Assembly (NCBI GenBank): GCA_025362015.1
Contig: JANYIO010000195.1
Span: 1 to 33,215, forward strand
Source: Gammaproteobacteria bacterium
GTDB lineage: Bacteria; Pseudomonadota; Gammaproteobacteria; Pseudomonadales; Cellvibrionaceae
Length of the DNA stretch: 33,215 nt
Direction: 5' to 3'
Part shown: piece after piece, positions 1 through 7,054 of the stretch
How positions within the stretch are numbered: position 1 is the first letter of the stretch
How the letters are laid out: each line of letters opens with the position of its first letter
Position numbers and translations under genes: made by a program
Notes under the pieces: model-generated
Told to the model about the DNA's origin: nothing
Seen by the model: only the letters and a program-made list of their open reading frames with translations
The model's database searches: none

Positions 1-2
1 TG

Positions 3-95
3 TTAAAACAGCTTATTCCTGATGTCGACTACAAGGAACCACTCAACGAAAACGATAACCAATTGAATTTGTTTGAGTTTTTAACCGGACACTAG
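3..95 (+). CDS. 3' end of an unidentified CDS (partial)
   Basis: The only + strand frame that stays open from the window edge is read from base 3. It gives 30 codons ending in TAG at 93-95, and the other two + frames stop within about 20 bases. The visible tail is acidic and polar, then ends hydrophobic (...NLFEFLTGH). I do not recognise a family from this fragment. The gene converges on the chitinase, with an AT-rich inverted repeat (141-177) between them. It could be a chance open frame, since only 93 bases are visible. Confidence 0.45.
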   Translation, partial: LKQLIPDVDYKEPLNENDNQLNLFEFLTGH

Positions 96-105
96 TGATA
101 ACTTA

Positions 106-150
106 TATAAGTACAAAAAAACAAAAATATAAGTACAAAAACAAAAAAAC
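106..150. repeat. 22-bp imperfect tandem duplication
   Basis: Two adjacent AT-rich copies begin with TATAAGTACAAAAA at 106 and 128. The second copy supplies the A-rich left arm of the inverted repeat at 141-177. Confidence 0.5.
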
Positions 151-177
151 GATCAAAGAGTTCGACCGTTTTTTTGT
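141..177. terminator. Possible bidirectional intrinsic terminator
   Basis: An 11-bp perfect inverted repeat (ACAAAAAAACG at 141-151, CGTTTTTTTGT at 167-177) encloses a 15-base loop. The arms are A/T tracts capped by a CG, so on either strand a T run forms the 3' side. It sits between the convergent left-edge CDS and the chitinase. The stem is poor in G/C, so terminator strength is uncertain. Confidence 0.4.
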
Positions 178-183
178 GGTAAG

Positions 184-216
184 CCGGGTAATAAATGTAA
201 ACCAATTATTACCCGG
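184..216 (-). other. Perfect 11-bp hairpin in the chitinase 3' UTR
   Basis: CCGGGTAATAA (184-194) pairs exactly with TTATTACCCGG (206-216) across an 11-base loop. It lies 28 bases past the chitinase stop codon. No T run follows on either strand, so it is more likely an mRNA 3'-end stabilising hairpin than a terminator. The A/T-flanked repeat at 141-177 lies just beyond it. Confidence 0.55.
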
Positions 217-243
217 AACTCCATTTACTTGTTACAACTTGTA

Positions 244-1983
244 TTACAACTTAGGCAAGTTAGGAATAGTTTGGTTGCAATCGCCTTTCAACGGTAGATT
301 TTGGCACACGTACTGACCGGCTGAGTTTTCAGTTGCGGCACCAGCGGGTGCTACTGCGTTCACACGTTGTTTCCACAATTGCCATAACATAAAGCCATCA
401 GTCGCGCGGCCTTTGTTTTTAATGTACTTAACCATAGTCTCAACATTGTAATATTGAGTTGCCATGTTGTTTAAGCCAGTCATCATGTCCGCATCATAAA
501 CAGTACCTGCCGGTGCATTAATTTTTAATGTCGAACCGCCAGCACCTTCTGGAGAAATTTCCATACCCATATTGATTGGGCCGTTATAAATTGCGCGGTA
601 AGATTCATAACCTTCACGGGGGTCGTAATAATCACCAGCGTCATAAGACATGAGATTGATGTACGTCAATTTGCTACCTTGATTTTTTACAAGATTATAC
701 AAGGTGCCGCCAAATGGTGAGCCCCATTGTACTTTGCCTTCTTCAAACGGAGAGCCCTTCGCGTAATAAGCACCCGTCGACCAGCCCGCAATTGAAATAC
801 CAAGGCCGGCATTGCGCGCTTGAATTTCACTGTACAAACCGGAAATGATGCCAGCAATTTCTCCATCTTTGGAACAACTGAAATTTGCATCATCCAATTT
901 ATTACAAGAAGAAGAGCTTGATTCCCAGTCGATATCAACACCTGATGCTCCCAAATCTTGTGCCAAGGCAACAACGTGAGATGCGTTGAAGTTAGTCCAT
1001 TGACCACCTTGGCTGTAAGTCCATCCACCAACAGAAATCCAGACTTGCGTACCGCGGTTGCGCAACGCAGTAATAATGTTGCGTAGATCTGTTGCCTGCT
1101 GTGCGGTGAAAGATTTTTGCCCATTGTTGGTCGCAGCACCTTCAACGAATTCAAAACCGGCTACACCTTGATCGAATGCATAAGAACCTTTTTGGTAGGT
1201 AGTGTCTGGGCGCACAAAAGACAAATGCAAGTTGGTGATGTAGTTGGGAATGTTTGTCGTCGCTAAATCATAAATACTGGTATTCCAGGTTCCGGCATAA
1301 GTCACATAGCGATGACCGCTGGTGCCACCCGTTGAACTATTAACTGAAGACGAGCTGCCCCCTACGAAGCTGCTTGAGCTTTTCGATGAAGCAGCAACGC
1401 AGCTACCTTTGTTAATCCAAACACCGTCAGTACCAGAATTAGTTGATGGGTCATTATTCAGTGTCCACCATTTATTTTCATACTTGGTGTTATTGTAAGA
1501 AACTTGCATACCTGCAGTTCCGTAGGTGGTAGTGCTGCTCCAGGCTGGAATGCCCGCGCAAGAACTCACCGAAGCCGGCACGCTAGAAGCTGCCAAACTT
1601 GAAGCTACAAGAGAGGAGATAGTTGAACTTACAACCGATGATTTACTGGAAGCTGCAACTGAGGATTTAATAGAGCTTGCAACAACAGACGCTACGCTAG
1701 AGCTGCTAGGTGCCGCTGAGGTTGCTGCACAAGCACCCAGGTCGCTCCAAGCATTGTCCCATGCCCAGCCTACACCTGGTTCGTATGGGCCGCCAACAGT
1801 GCACCACCCACCCACGGTACAGGAGTATGCGTGAGCACTAGCATCATTTTTTACAATGTTGCCCGTAGCATAACTACTACCATTCACATACTGGGCAACG
1901 CCAGTACAATTGTATGCCTGGCTCTCCGCCGCCATCAGCAAGCCTGCTGCCCCTAATAGGGCAAGAGAAGATAATTTCTTCAT
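244..1983 (-). CDS. Secreted modular GH18 chitinase (two chitin-binding modules, Ser-rich linkers)
   Basis: This 579-residue secreted enzyme is predicted to hydrolyse chitin outside the cell. Residues 1-23 form a Sec signal peptide (basic start, hydrophobic core, cleavage after SQA). Residues 24-86 are a small aromatic, four-cysteine module (C26, C55, C61, C85) of the CBM5/12 type, possibly CBM73 because of the YEPGVGWAW pattern. A Ser/Ala/Val linker spans about 89-141. A second CBM5/12-like module lies at 142-195 (C142, C195, KWW), followed by a second Ser/Gly linker to about 223. The rest is a GH18 barrel with the catalytic signature GVDIDWE, placing D350, D352 and the acid/base E354. The usual first Asp/Asn of the motif is Ser here. 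The start is supported by GGAG about 9 bases upstream. Poly-serine linkers are typical of Cellvibrio and Saccharophagus secreted hydrolases. The gene is monocistronic, with a repetitive leader (2008-2068). Confidence 0.96.
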   Translation of the reverse strand: MKKLSSLALLGAAGLLMAAESQAYNCTGVAQYVNGSSYATGNIVKNDASAHAYSCTVGGWCTVGGPYEPGVGWAWDNAWSDLGACAATSAAPSSSSVASVVASSIKSSVAASSKSSVVSSTISSLVASSLAASSVPASVSSCAGIPAWSSTTTYGTAGMQVSYNNTKYENKWWTLNNDPSTNSGTDGVWINKGSCVAASSKSSSSFVGGSSSSVNSSTGGTSGHRYVTYAGTWNTSIYDLATTNIPNYITNLHLSFVRPDTTYQKGSYAFDQGVAGFEFVEGAATNNGQKSFTAQQATDLRNIITALRNRGTQVWISVGGWTYSQGGQWTNFNASHVVALAQDLGASGVDIDWESSSSSCNKLDDANFSCSKDGEIAGIISGLYSEIQARNAGLGISIAGWSTGAYYAKGSPFEEGKVQWGSPFGGTLYNLVKNQGSKLTYINLMSYDAGDYYDPREGYESYRAIYNGPINMGMEISPEGAGGSTLKINAPAGTVYDADMMTGLNNMATQYYNVETMVKYIKNKGRATDGFMLWQLWKQRVNAVAPAGAATENSAGQYVCQNLPLKGDCNQTIPNLPKL

Positions 1984-2007
1984 TATTTGTCTCCACTCAT
2001 TGTTGTT

Positions 2008-2068
2008 TTAAATAGAAAAGTATTAGATTGAAAAAACATTAGATAGAAAAATATTAGATTGAAAAATC
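2008..2068 (-). repeat. Four tandem 15-16 bp repeats in the chitinase leader
   Basis: Four head-to-tail units run 2008-2022, 2023-2038, 2039-2053 and 2054-2068. On the + strand the consensus is TTAGATWGAAAAATA. The array starts 25 bases upstream of the chitinase start codon, so it lies in the 5' UTR or promoter. Its role is unknown: it may be slippage debris or an unstructured leader. Confidence 0.8.
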
Positions 2069-2540
2069 AAGAACCAACATTTATCTCACTCGGAAATAAA
2101 TGCATTGTGCGAAAACGTTTTTATTTATTACTTATTATCAAAACTCAAACACCGTAAAAATAAGTCAAAGTGCATGCTCAAACACAATTAAAAAATATGA
2201 CTAGCTACGTTGCTTATTTTGCTGCGCCCAAACTACGATTGTTGTGAACTACATCTGATGCCGATTTATTGTTATATCAGTTTGAATAAAAACTTTTAGT
2301 AGGCAATCAGATTTAGCATTTAAATTACGCCCAAAAGACAACGTTGTCAATTTTTGGCGGCACTCCTGTGATCAACATCATAAATGTGTGAATTTAATAC
2401 ACCTAATGCGCTACCAAAAAAAATTTAAGTGCAATAAATTACGCCCCAACTGCAAAAGTCAGTGTTGTAGATGGTGCAGTTTATGGAATGCTTTTTCAAG
2501 TCACTAGGGGCGTGGTCAGTACGATGAGAATTTAATCGAG
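2069..2540. other. Non-coding region upstream of the chitinase
   Basis: About 470 AT-rich bases with no credible ORF on either strand. It should hold the chitinase promoter. I found no confident -35/-10 pair and only a short A4CGT4 palindrome at 2112-2121. Confidence 0.5.
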
Positions 2541-2544
2541 AACA

Positions 2545-2579
2545 AAAGGCTTGCAATAATTAATCTGAAAGCCTTTGAT
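2545..2579 (+). promoter_or_regulatory. Candidate promoter overlapped by an inverted repeat
   Basis: TTGCAA (2551-2556) and TTTGAT (2574-2579) are separated by exactly 17 bases and match the sigma-70 consensus at about 4 of 6 positions each. An 8-bp inverted repeat, AAAGGCTT (2545-2552) and AAGCCTTT (2569-2576), overlaps both hexamers and could be an operator. The predicted start lies near 2586-2590, just before the first hairpin of the possible small RNA. Confidence 0.3.
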
Positions 2580-2587
2580 TTGTTAGA

Positions 2588-2667
2588 TGCGGACTTGGTC
2601 ATCAAGTCCGGTACCATGAGAGTTGAAACATGTGCGGCGTTATGGGTTTCATGTTGCCCATTTTTTC
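2588..2667 (+). ncRNA. Candidate small RNA convergent with csrA
   Basis: About 80 bases contain an 8-bp perfect hairpin (CGGACTTG at 2590-2597, CAAGTCCG at 2603-2610, 5-base loop). A single-stranded stretch follows, then a terminator-like hairpin with a T run (2642-2666). A promoter-like pair lies just upstream. There is no protein-coding alternative with a ribosome binding site. The layout resembles a trans-acting small RNA or a 3'-antisense to csrA mRNA read-through. I do not recognise a known RNA family. The evidence is structural only. Confidence 0.3.
2642..2666 (+). terminator. Intrinsic terminator on the + strand
   Basis: ATGGGT (2642-2647) pairs with GCCCAT (2656-2661) around an 8-base loop, including one G.T pair. 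TTTTT follows (2662-2666). The T run is on the + strand, so it does not serve csrA, which is transcribed on the minus strand. This implies a + strand transcript here. Confidence 0.5.
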
Positions 2668-2698
2668 AAAATTATTCGATTGGTACTGTTTTTTAAAA

Positions 2699-2884
2699 TT
2701 AATCGATAGGTTCTATATCTTTTTCACGTTGAATTTTGTGATAAATTTCTTCTCGATGAACGGGAGTCTCTTTCGGTGCATTGACTCCAACCCTAACTTG
2801 GTTGCCATTCACCCCAAGTACAGTGATATGCACATCATCACCAATTATGATTGTTTCACCGATACGACGAGTAAGAATTAACAT
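2699..2884 (-). CDS. csrA: Carbon storage regulator CsrA/RsmA
   Basis: This 61-residue RNA-binding translational regulator binds GGA motifs in mRNA leaders as a dimer. The sequence is full length and follows E. coli CsrA nearly throughout: LTRRIGE at the start, [13 protein letters not shown] in the middle, and VHREEI (V42, H43, R44, E45). These include the RNA-contacting L4, R6, R7 and R44. The start is preceded by AGAAGG with a 9-base gap. It stands alone, not in the alaS-csrA arrangement of enterics, with long non-coding flanks on both sides. Expected targets include carbon storage, motility and secreted-enzyme genes. Whether the nearby chitinase is a target cannot be told from sequence. 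Confidence 0.97.
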   Translation of the reverse strand: MLILTRRIGETIIIGDDVHITVLGVNGNQVRVGVNAPKETPVHREEIYHKIQREKDIEPID

Positions 2885-2950
2885 GTTTTTTTACCTTCTA
2901 TTTAATGACGAGTGTTTCAAATGATGTGAGTATTTTAAATTATGTATTAA

Positions 2951-2977
2951 ATTATGCCATAGGTGCGCTTGGCACAA
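2951..2977 (-). promoter_or_regulatory. Candidate csrA promoter
   Basis: On the minus strand, CATAAT (2951-2956) is preceded by TGG, giving an extended -10 (TGN-CATAAT). A weak TTGTGC lies 15 bases upstream of it (2972-2977). The predicted start is about 60 bases before the csrA start codon. The match is by eye only. Confidence 0.3.
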
Positions 2978-3395
2978 TAAAATTATTTGTATTATTTAGC
3001 TTGAGGATCCAATGCCTTTTATTGTGGCTAATTTCAAGGGTGTATTGAATGCCCCTGGAGTCGAAACGAAATCATTTTTCTTTATTACAACATCAGGCGA
3101 TAGCTTTAAGCTCTTTAACTTTAAGGCAGTATGTTGCCTGAACTATAAGAAAGTGCAAATACTATGCGTGGTAAAAGTAGCTCAATGTCATTTGCACGAG
3201 ATTTTATCATTTGAATGCTGAACATGCACCTTAATCATTTAGGCTAGCTGCTGATCTATTTATAGTCTGCTTCGCCTTTAGGTGTTTTTGCAAAATTGCT
3301 TTTCCATTATTTGTGTACGCTAGTGTACCTATAGTCATGTGAATTATTATCCGCTTCATGATCTCCTATTATTCAGCGATTTTTACCTGTTGAAC
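2978..3395. other. Non-coding gap between csrA and moeA
   Basis: About 400 AT-rich bases. A 69-codon + strand frame (3012-3221) has a fair Shine-Dalgarno but a protein composition unlike a real gene, so I do not call it. No hairpin with a T run and no repeat stands out. Confidence 0.5.
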
Positions 3396-4658
3396 TCACC
3401 ACAAAAACCGATCAAACATTAATACTTGAACTTGTTCTCCTTTGGCTACTGAGCCACGTTCCTGTTCCAGTACAATATAACAGTTTGCCTGTGCAATTGA
3501 GGTGAGCATGCCTGAACTTTGGTTGCCCGTAATGCTGACAAGATTTATACCATTTTCATTGTGCAGAATACCGCGTTGAAAATCCATTCTGCCGGTTTGT
3601 TTTTTGATGTTGCTGTTGGCGATGGCGGTAATGCTGGTGGCCTGTTCAAATACTTCACCAGCTAAATAGCGCAACGCCGGAAGTACGAGTTGATGGTAGG
3701 TGACAATAGCCGAAACGGGATTACCGGGTAATCCAAAAAACCAGCCGTGATCCATGCTACCGCTGCTTTTTGCCAGCTTACCAAACGCAAATGGTTTGCC
3801 TGGTTTAATGGCAACTTTCCAAAAATTTATTTCGCCCATGCTGCTGAGTACATCTTTGGTATAGTCGGCATCACCAACCGACACGCCTCCACTGGAAATT
3901 ACGACGTCGGCTTCTGCGATGCCCTTGGCGAAGGCGGCGGAAATAGCGGTAGGATCGTCGGGCAGTAATCCTAAATCTATACAGTGAATGTTTAGCCGTT
4001 GCAGTAAAGCGATCAACGCGTACCGGTTGCTATCATAGATGCAGCCTTGTCTAAGTATTTGGCCTGATGGTGTGAGTTCATCACCCGTGGAAAGTACGGC
4101 AACATTCAACACGCGATAAACATTTACTGAGGCTATGCCGAGCGAGGCAAGTAACCCAATATCCACTGGTGTCAGGCGCTTTCCTTGCGGCAAAACTTGT
4201 GCGCCCTGCGCAATATCTTCACCAGCACGCCGGATGTTTTCGGTGGCGTGGGGCAGGGTGGTAAGCGTAAGTTGATCGCCGTTAAGTTGCGTGTTTTCTT
4301 GCATTGCTACACAGTCGGCACCTATTGGTATTGCTGCGCCGGTCATGATGCGCACACATTCGCCGGCCCCTAGCTCATCCGCAAACACGTGACCTGCGAG
4401 GGACTGACCGATCAGGCGAAGTGATGCGTCAAGCCTGGCATCGGCATAGCGCAACGCATAGCCATCCATTGCCGAGTTGTCGTAACCGGGCACTGCAATG
4501 GAAGAATGAATTGTGCTGGAAAGTACGCGATCGAGTGCTTGCGTTAATCCAACGCTCTCTGTTTTGGTGACGGGTACAAGCGCATTTTGCATGCGTGCTA
4601 AGGCAGCTTTGAGTGGTAGTAGCCCTGGTTGTGAGCAGTAATCAACTGGGTTTGACAT
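3396..4658 (-). CDS. moeA: Molybdopterin molybdenumtransferase MoeA
   Basis: MoeA inserts molybdate into adenylylated molybdopterin to make molybdenum cofactor in the cytoplasm. The 420-residue length is normal. Family signatures are intact: DNSAMDGYA (60-68), RIMTGAAIP, STGDEL, SSGGVSVGDADYTK (ending near residue 268), KPGKPFAFG and GLPGNPVS. The C-terminal MoeA domain IV follows. The start codon has only a weak upstream AGAG. The other cofactor gene in the window, moeB, is about 17 kb away, so this is not the moeAB operon of enterics. About 200 bases separate moeA from the CPBP gene upstream. Confidence 0.97.
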   Translation of the reverse strand: MSNPVDYCSQPGLLPLKAALARMQNALVPVTKTESVGLTQALDRVLSSTIHSSIAVPGYDNSAMDGYALRYADARLDASLRLIGQSLAGHVFADELGAGECVRIMTGAAIPIGADCVAMQENTQLNGDQLTLTTLPHATENIRRAGEDIAQGAQVLPQGKRLTPVDIGLLASLGIASVNVYRVLNVAVLSTGDELTPSGQILRQGCIYDSNRYALIALLQRLNIHCIDLGLLPDDPTAISAAFAKGIAEADVVISSGGVSVGDADYTKDVLSSMGEINFWKVAIKPGKPFAFGKLAKSSGSMDHGWFFGLPGNPVSAIVTYHQLVLPALRYLAGEVFEQATSITAIANSNIKKQTGRMDFQRGILHNENGINLVSITGNQSSGMLTSIAQANCYIVLEQERGSVAKGEQVQVLMFDRFLW

Positions 4659-4832
4659 TACATTCTCTGAGGGTTCCTGGTGTGGTGGCTATCTTACTCT
4701 GGCTTGTTGCTGCACACATCTACATTGAACGCTTGAGAATTATCAGTCGGCGCACTGCGCGTGTCAGTGTTATTTGCCTCAGTCAAACCTGCCATACAAA
4801 TGACTGAGCCGAATATTGGTTCGCCTATAAGT

Positions 4833-4869
4833 TTTAAAAACTACAACTTTAAAAACTACAAATTTAAAC
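4833..4869 (-). repeat. 15-bp tandem duplication across the CPBP stop codon
   Basis: TTTAAAAACTACAAC (4833-4847) is followed directly by TTTAAAAACTACAAA (4848-4862) and a partial third unit TTTAAAC. The stop codon of the CPBP gene (4864-4866 on the minus strand) lies within the partial third unit. No intrinsic terminator is visible here. Confidence 0.7.
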
Positions 4870-5739
4870 AACCGGATAAGTCAGAGTTGAGAAATGAATA
4901 ATATTTACCAAAAAATGAACGGAGATGGATGCCAATAAATTTTTGGTTAGCGTATATGCAAGCCCATACACAAAACCCGCCAAGGTGAAAATAATGATGG
5001 CGTCGAGAGTGTGGGCTAAATGGGCCGCTACAAAAATAACGGTAGTAATCATTAATGGCAGAAATTCCTGCCAGAATTTCTGTTTAATTCTTCTTGCAAA
5101 AAAAACTTGCATTTGCGTTTGCAGCAACCAGCGCATAAACGCTTCCTCGGAAACGCAAGTTGCCAATAAATTAACTGCACCAAATACGATAATATATTGC
5201 AATGTTTTTATATGAATGTGTAAATTAAGCAGTACATAAGCCGTTGCCAATACCAACACGGATAATATTACAACTAACAATAATTGCTGAGTACGAGAAT
5301 TTATGTAGCCAATGTTGTGCCGATTTGTAGATAAGAAAAAAAAGATAATACAATAGCCTGCTAAAGTTTTTGCCGTATTTAAATGCAAATCAAAAGGTAA
5401 GCCACCTTCATAAAGCTGATTCACGCTAAAAACTAAGGGATAATTAAATCCAGCTGGACGATAAAGCCCGGCTGCAACTCCTAAAACAATCGCTGCAAAC
5501 CAGTACAAATAAAGCCCCAGTGGTTTATTTTTCTGTAAAAAATATTGATACAAAAATATCACTACCGAAAATGCCATAACAAGCAATGCAGCCATAGGCG
5601 GTATGAAATTTAAAACAAGCAGGCTGCCTAAAAAAATCGTAAGCAATATGAAAAAATAATTTTGTTGTTTGGTTAACATAACCTTTCCAGCGGTTAATTT
5701 AAATGTGAAGCAGACGTGATTGTTGTCGGGCGCATTCAC
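4864..5739 (-). CDS. CPBP-family intramembrane metalloprotease
   Basis: This membrane protein belongs to the CAAX protease/bacteriocin-processing (CPBP, Abi) family, PF02517. About eight hydrophobic segments are visible. The catalytic motifs fall in the second half: EEAFMR (E198, E199, R203), FVAAH further on, and HFLVN near the C-terminus. All proposed catalytic or metal-binding residues are therefore present. Family members cleave prenylated or bacteriocin precursors in yeast and lactic acid bacteria; the substrate here cannot be predicted. The reading frame allows a start at 5739, but the methionine at codon 21 (MLTKQQ, 5679) sits directly before the first membrane segment and is the likelier start. 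No immunity or peptide gene lies beside it. Confidence 0.85.
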   Translation of the reverse strand: MNAPDNNHVCFTFKLTAGKVMLTKQQNYFFILLTIFLGSLLVLNFIPPMAALLVMAFSVVIFLYQYFLQKNKPLGLYLYWFAAIVLGVAAGLYRPAGFNYPLVFSVNQLYEGGLPFDLHLNTAKTLAGYCIIFFFLSTNRHNIGYINSRTQQLLLVVILSVLVLATAYVLLNLHIHIKTLQYIIVFGAVNLLATCVSEEAFMRWLLQTQMQVFFARRIKQKFWQEFLPLMITTVIFVAAHLAHTLDAIIIFTLAGFVYGLAYTLTKNLLASISVHFLVNIIHFSTLTYPVV

Positions 5740-5808
5740 TAGTAATGCGCCCCATATATCCTTAAGTGCAGTGAAGATATTTGTTTTTAGAAAGGTAAAT
5801 AGTGCTAA

Positions 5809-6900
5809 TTAAACATTAAATAAGAAGTGCATTACATCGCCATCTTTTACGATGTAATCCTTTCCTTCTTTTCGCGATTTGCCCGCATTTTTTGCGCCTT
5901 GTTCGCCTTTGAATTGCACAAAGTCTTCATAGGCGATAGTTTCTGCGCGGATAAAACCTTTTTCGAAATCAGTGTGGATTACGCCGGCGGCTTGTGGTGC
6001 AGTTGCACCTACAGGAATAGTCCATGCGCGAACTTCTTTTACACCTGCGGTGAAATAAGTTTGCAAACCAAGCAGGCCGTAACCAGCGCGAATTACGCGG
6101 TTGAGGCCGGGTTCTTCCATTCCCATTTCTGCGAGAAATTCCGCTTTTTCATCATTTTCTAATTCGGCAATATCTGCTTCTAATTTGTTGCAAATAGGTA
6201 CGACCACTGCGTGTTCTTCAGCGGCAATTTTGCGTACTACATCCAAATGTGGATTATTTTCAAAGCCGTCTTCCGCCACGTTAGCGATATACATGGTCGG
6301 CTTAAGTGTAAGCAGGTTAATTTCTTTGAGTATCGCAATTTCATCTTTATCCAGAGGGAAAGAGCGCAGCGGTTTAGCTTCGTTCAAATGCGGTTGGATT
6401 TTTTCTAAAATGCTTTTCATCACCATCGCGTGCTTGTCTTGGCCTTTGGCGGCTTTAGCGTAGCGAAACAGGGCTTTATCCACGGCTTCTAAATCGGCCA
6501 GTGCCAATTCGGTATTGATGATGTCGATATCGGCTGCGGGGTTTACTGCATTGGCAACGTGAATAACATTGTCATCATCAAAGCAGCGTACAACGTGCGC
6601 GATGGCATCAGTTTCGCGGATATTGGCGAGAAATTTGTTGCCTAGACCTTCACCTTTTGATGCGCCGGCAACGATTCCGGCGATATCGATAAATTCCATG
6701 GTGGTTGCCACAACTTTCTCGGGTTTTACGATTTCGGCGAGCTTGTCCTGACGCGGATCGGGAACGGTTACAATTCCAGCATTGGGTTCAATGGTGCAGA
6801 AGGGGAAGTTCTCGGCACTGATACCGGCGTTGGTCAGTGCATTGAACAGTGTTGATTTGCCGACGTTGGGAAGGCCGACGATACCGCAATTGAAACCCAT
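5809..6900 (-). CDS. ychF: Redox-regulated ATPase/GTPase YchF (OLA1 family)
   Basis: YchF is a ribosome-associated P-loop NTPase that prefers ATP and is linked to oxidative stress and translation-initiation control. The 363-residue length is the family norm. The G1 loop GLPNVGKS is at residues 9-16. [17 protein letters not shown] is the G3/switch region, and a C-terminal TGS-like domain ends FLFNV. Gammaproteobacteria usually carry pth-ychF as neighbours. Here a broken TonB receptor gene sits between them, suggesting an insertion into an old pair. The ribosome binding site is weak (GCGGAA). Confidence 0.98.
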   Translation of the reverse strand: MGFNCGIVGLPNVGKSTLFNALTNAGISAENFPFCTIEPNAGIVTVPDPRQDKLAEIVKPEKVVATTMEFIDIAGIVAGASKGEGLGNKFLANIRETDAIAHVVRCFDDDNVIHVANAVNPAADIDIINTELALADLEAVDKALFRYAKAAKGQDKHAMVMKSILEKIQPHLNEAKPLRSFPLDKDEIAILKEINLLTLKPTMYIANVAEDGFENNPHLDVVRKIAAEEHAVVVPICNKLEADIAELENDEKAEFLAEMGMEEPGLNRVIRAGYGLLGLQTYFTAGVKEVRAWTIPVGATAPQAAGVIHTDFEKGFIRAETIAYEDFVQFKGEQGAKNAGKSRKEGKDYIVKDGDVMHFLFNV

Positions 6901-7054
6901 GATGCTATTCCGCTAGAAAATGAAGGTATAAGTATGAAAAATACAGAGTGTGTGAATCGAAAGGGCGCGATTATACATGCTTCATGGGGGATTATCGAAA
7001 TCTGCTGTTTATCTTTAGCGCCGCATTTTGTTAAATCATTTGTAATTGTGCGGC

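Noticed and set aside
687-1154. 155-codon minus-strand ORF
   Set aside because: It lies wholly inside the chitinase in another frame, and the chitinase frame has clear domains.
1526-1834. 102-codon + strand ORF
   Set aside because: It is antisense to the Ser-rich linker and binding-module region of the chitinase; its Glu/Leu-rich make-up mirrors the Ser codons.
2008-2068. CRISPR array
   Set aside because: Repeats are 15-16 bp with no spacers between them and no cas genes are present, so it is a plain tandem repeat.
3012-3221. 69-codon + strand ORF with GAGG before its ATG
   Set aside because: The translation is Phe/Cys/Val-rich with no recognisable motif, and it sits in AT-rich non-coding DNA. 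A single decent ribosome site is not enough.
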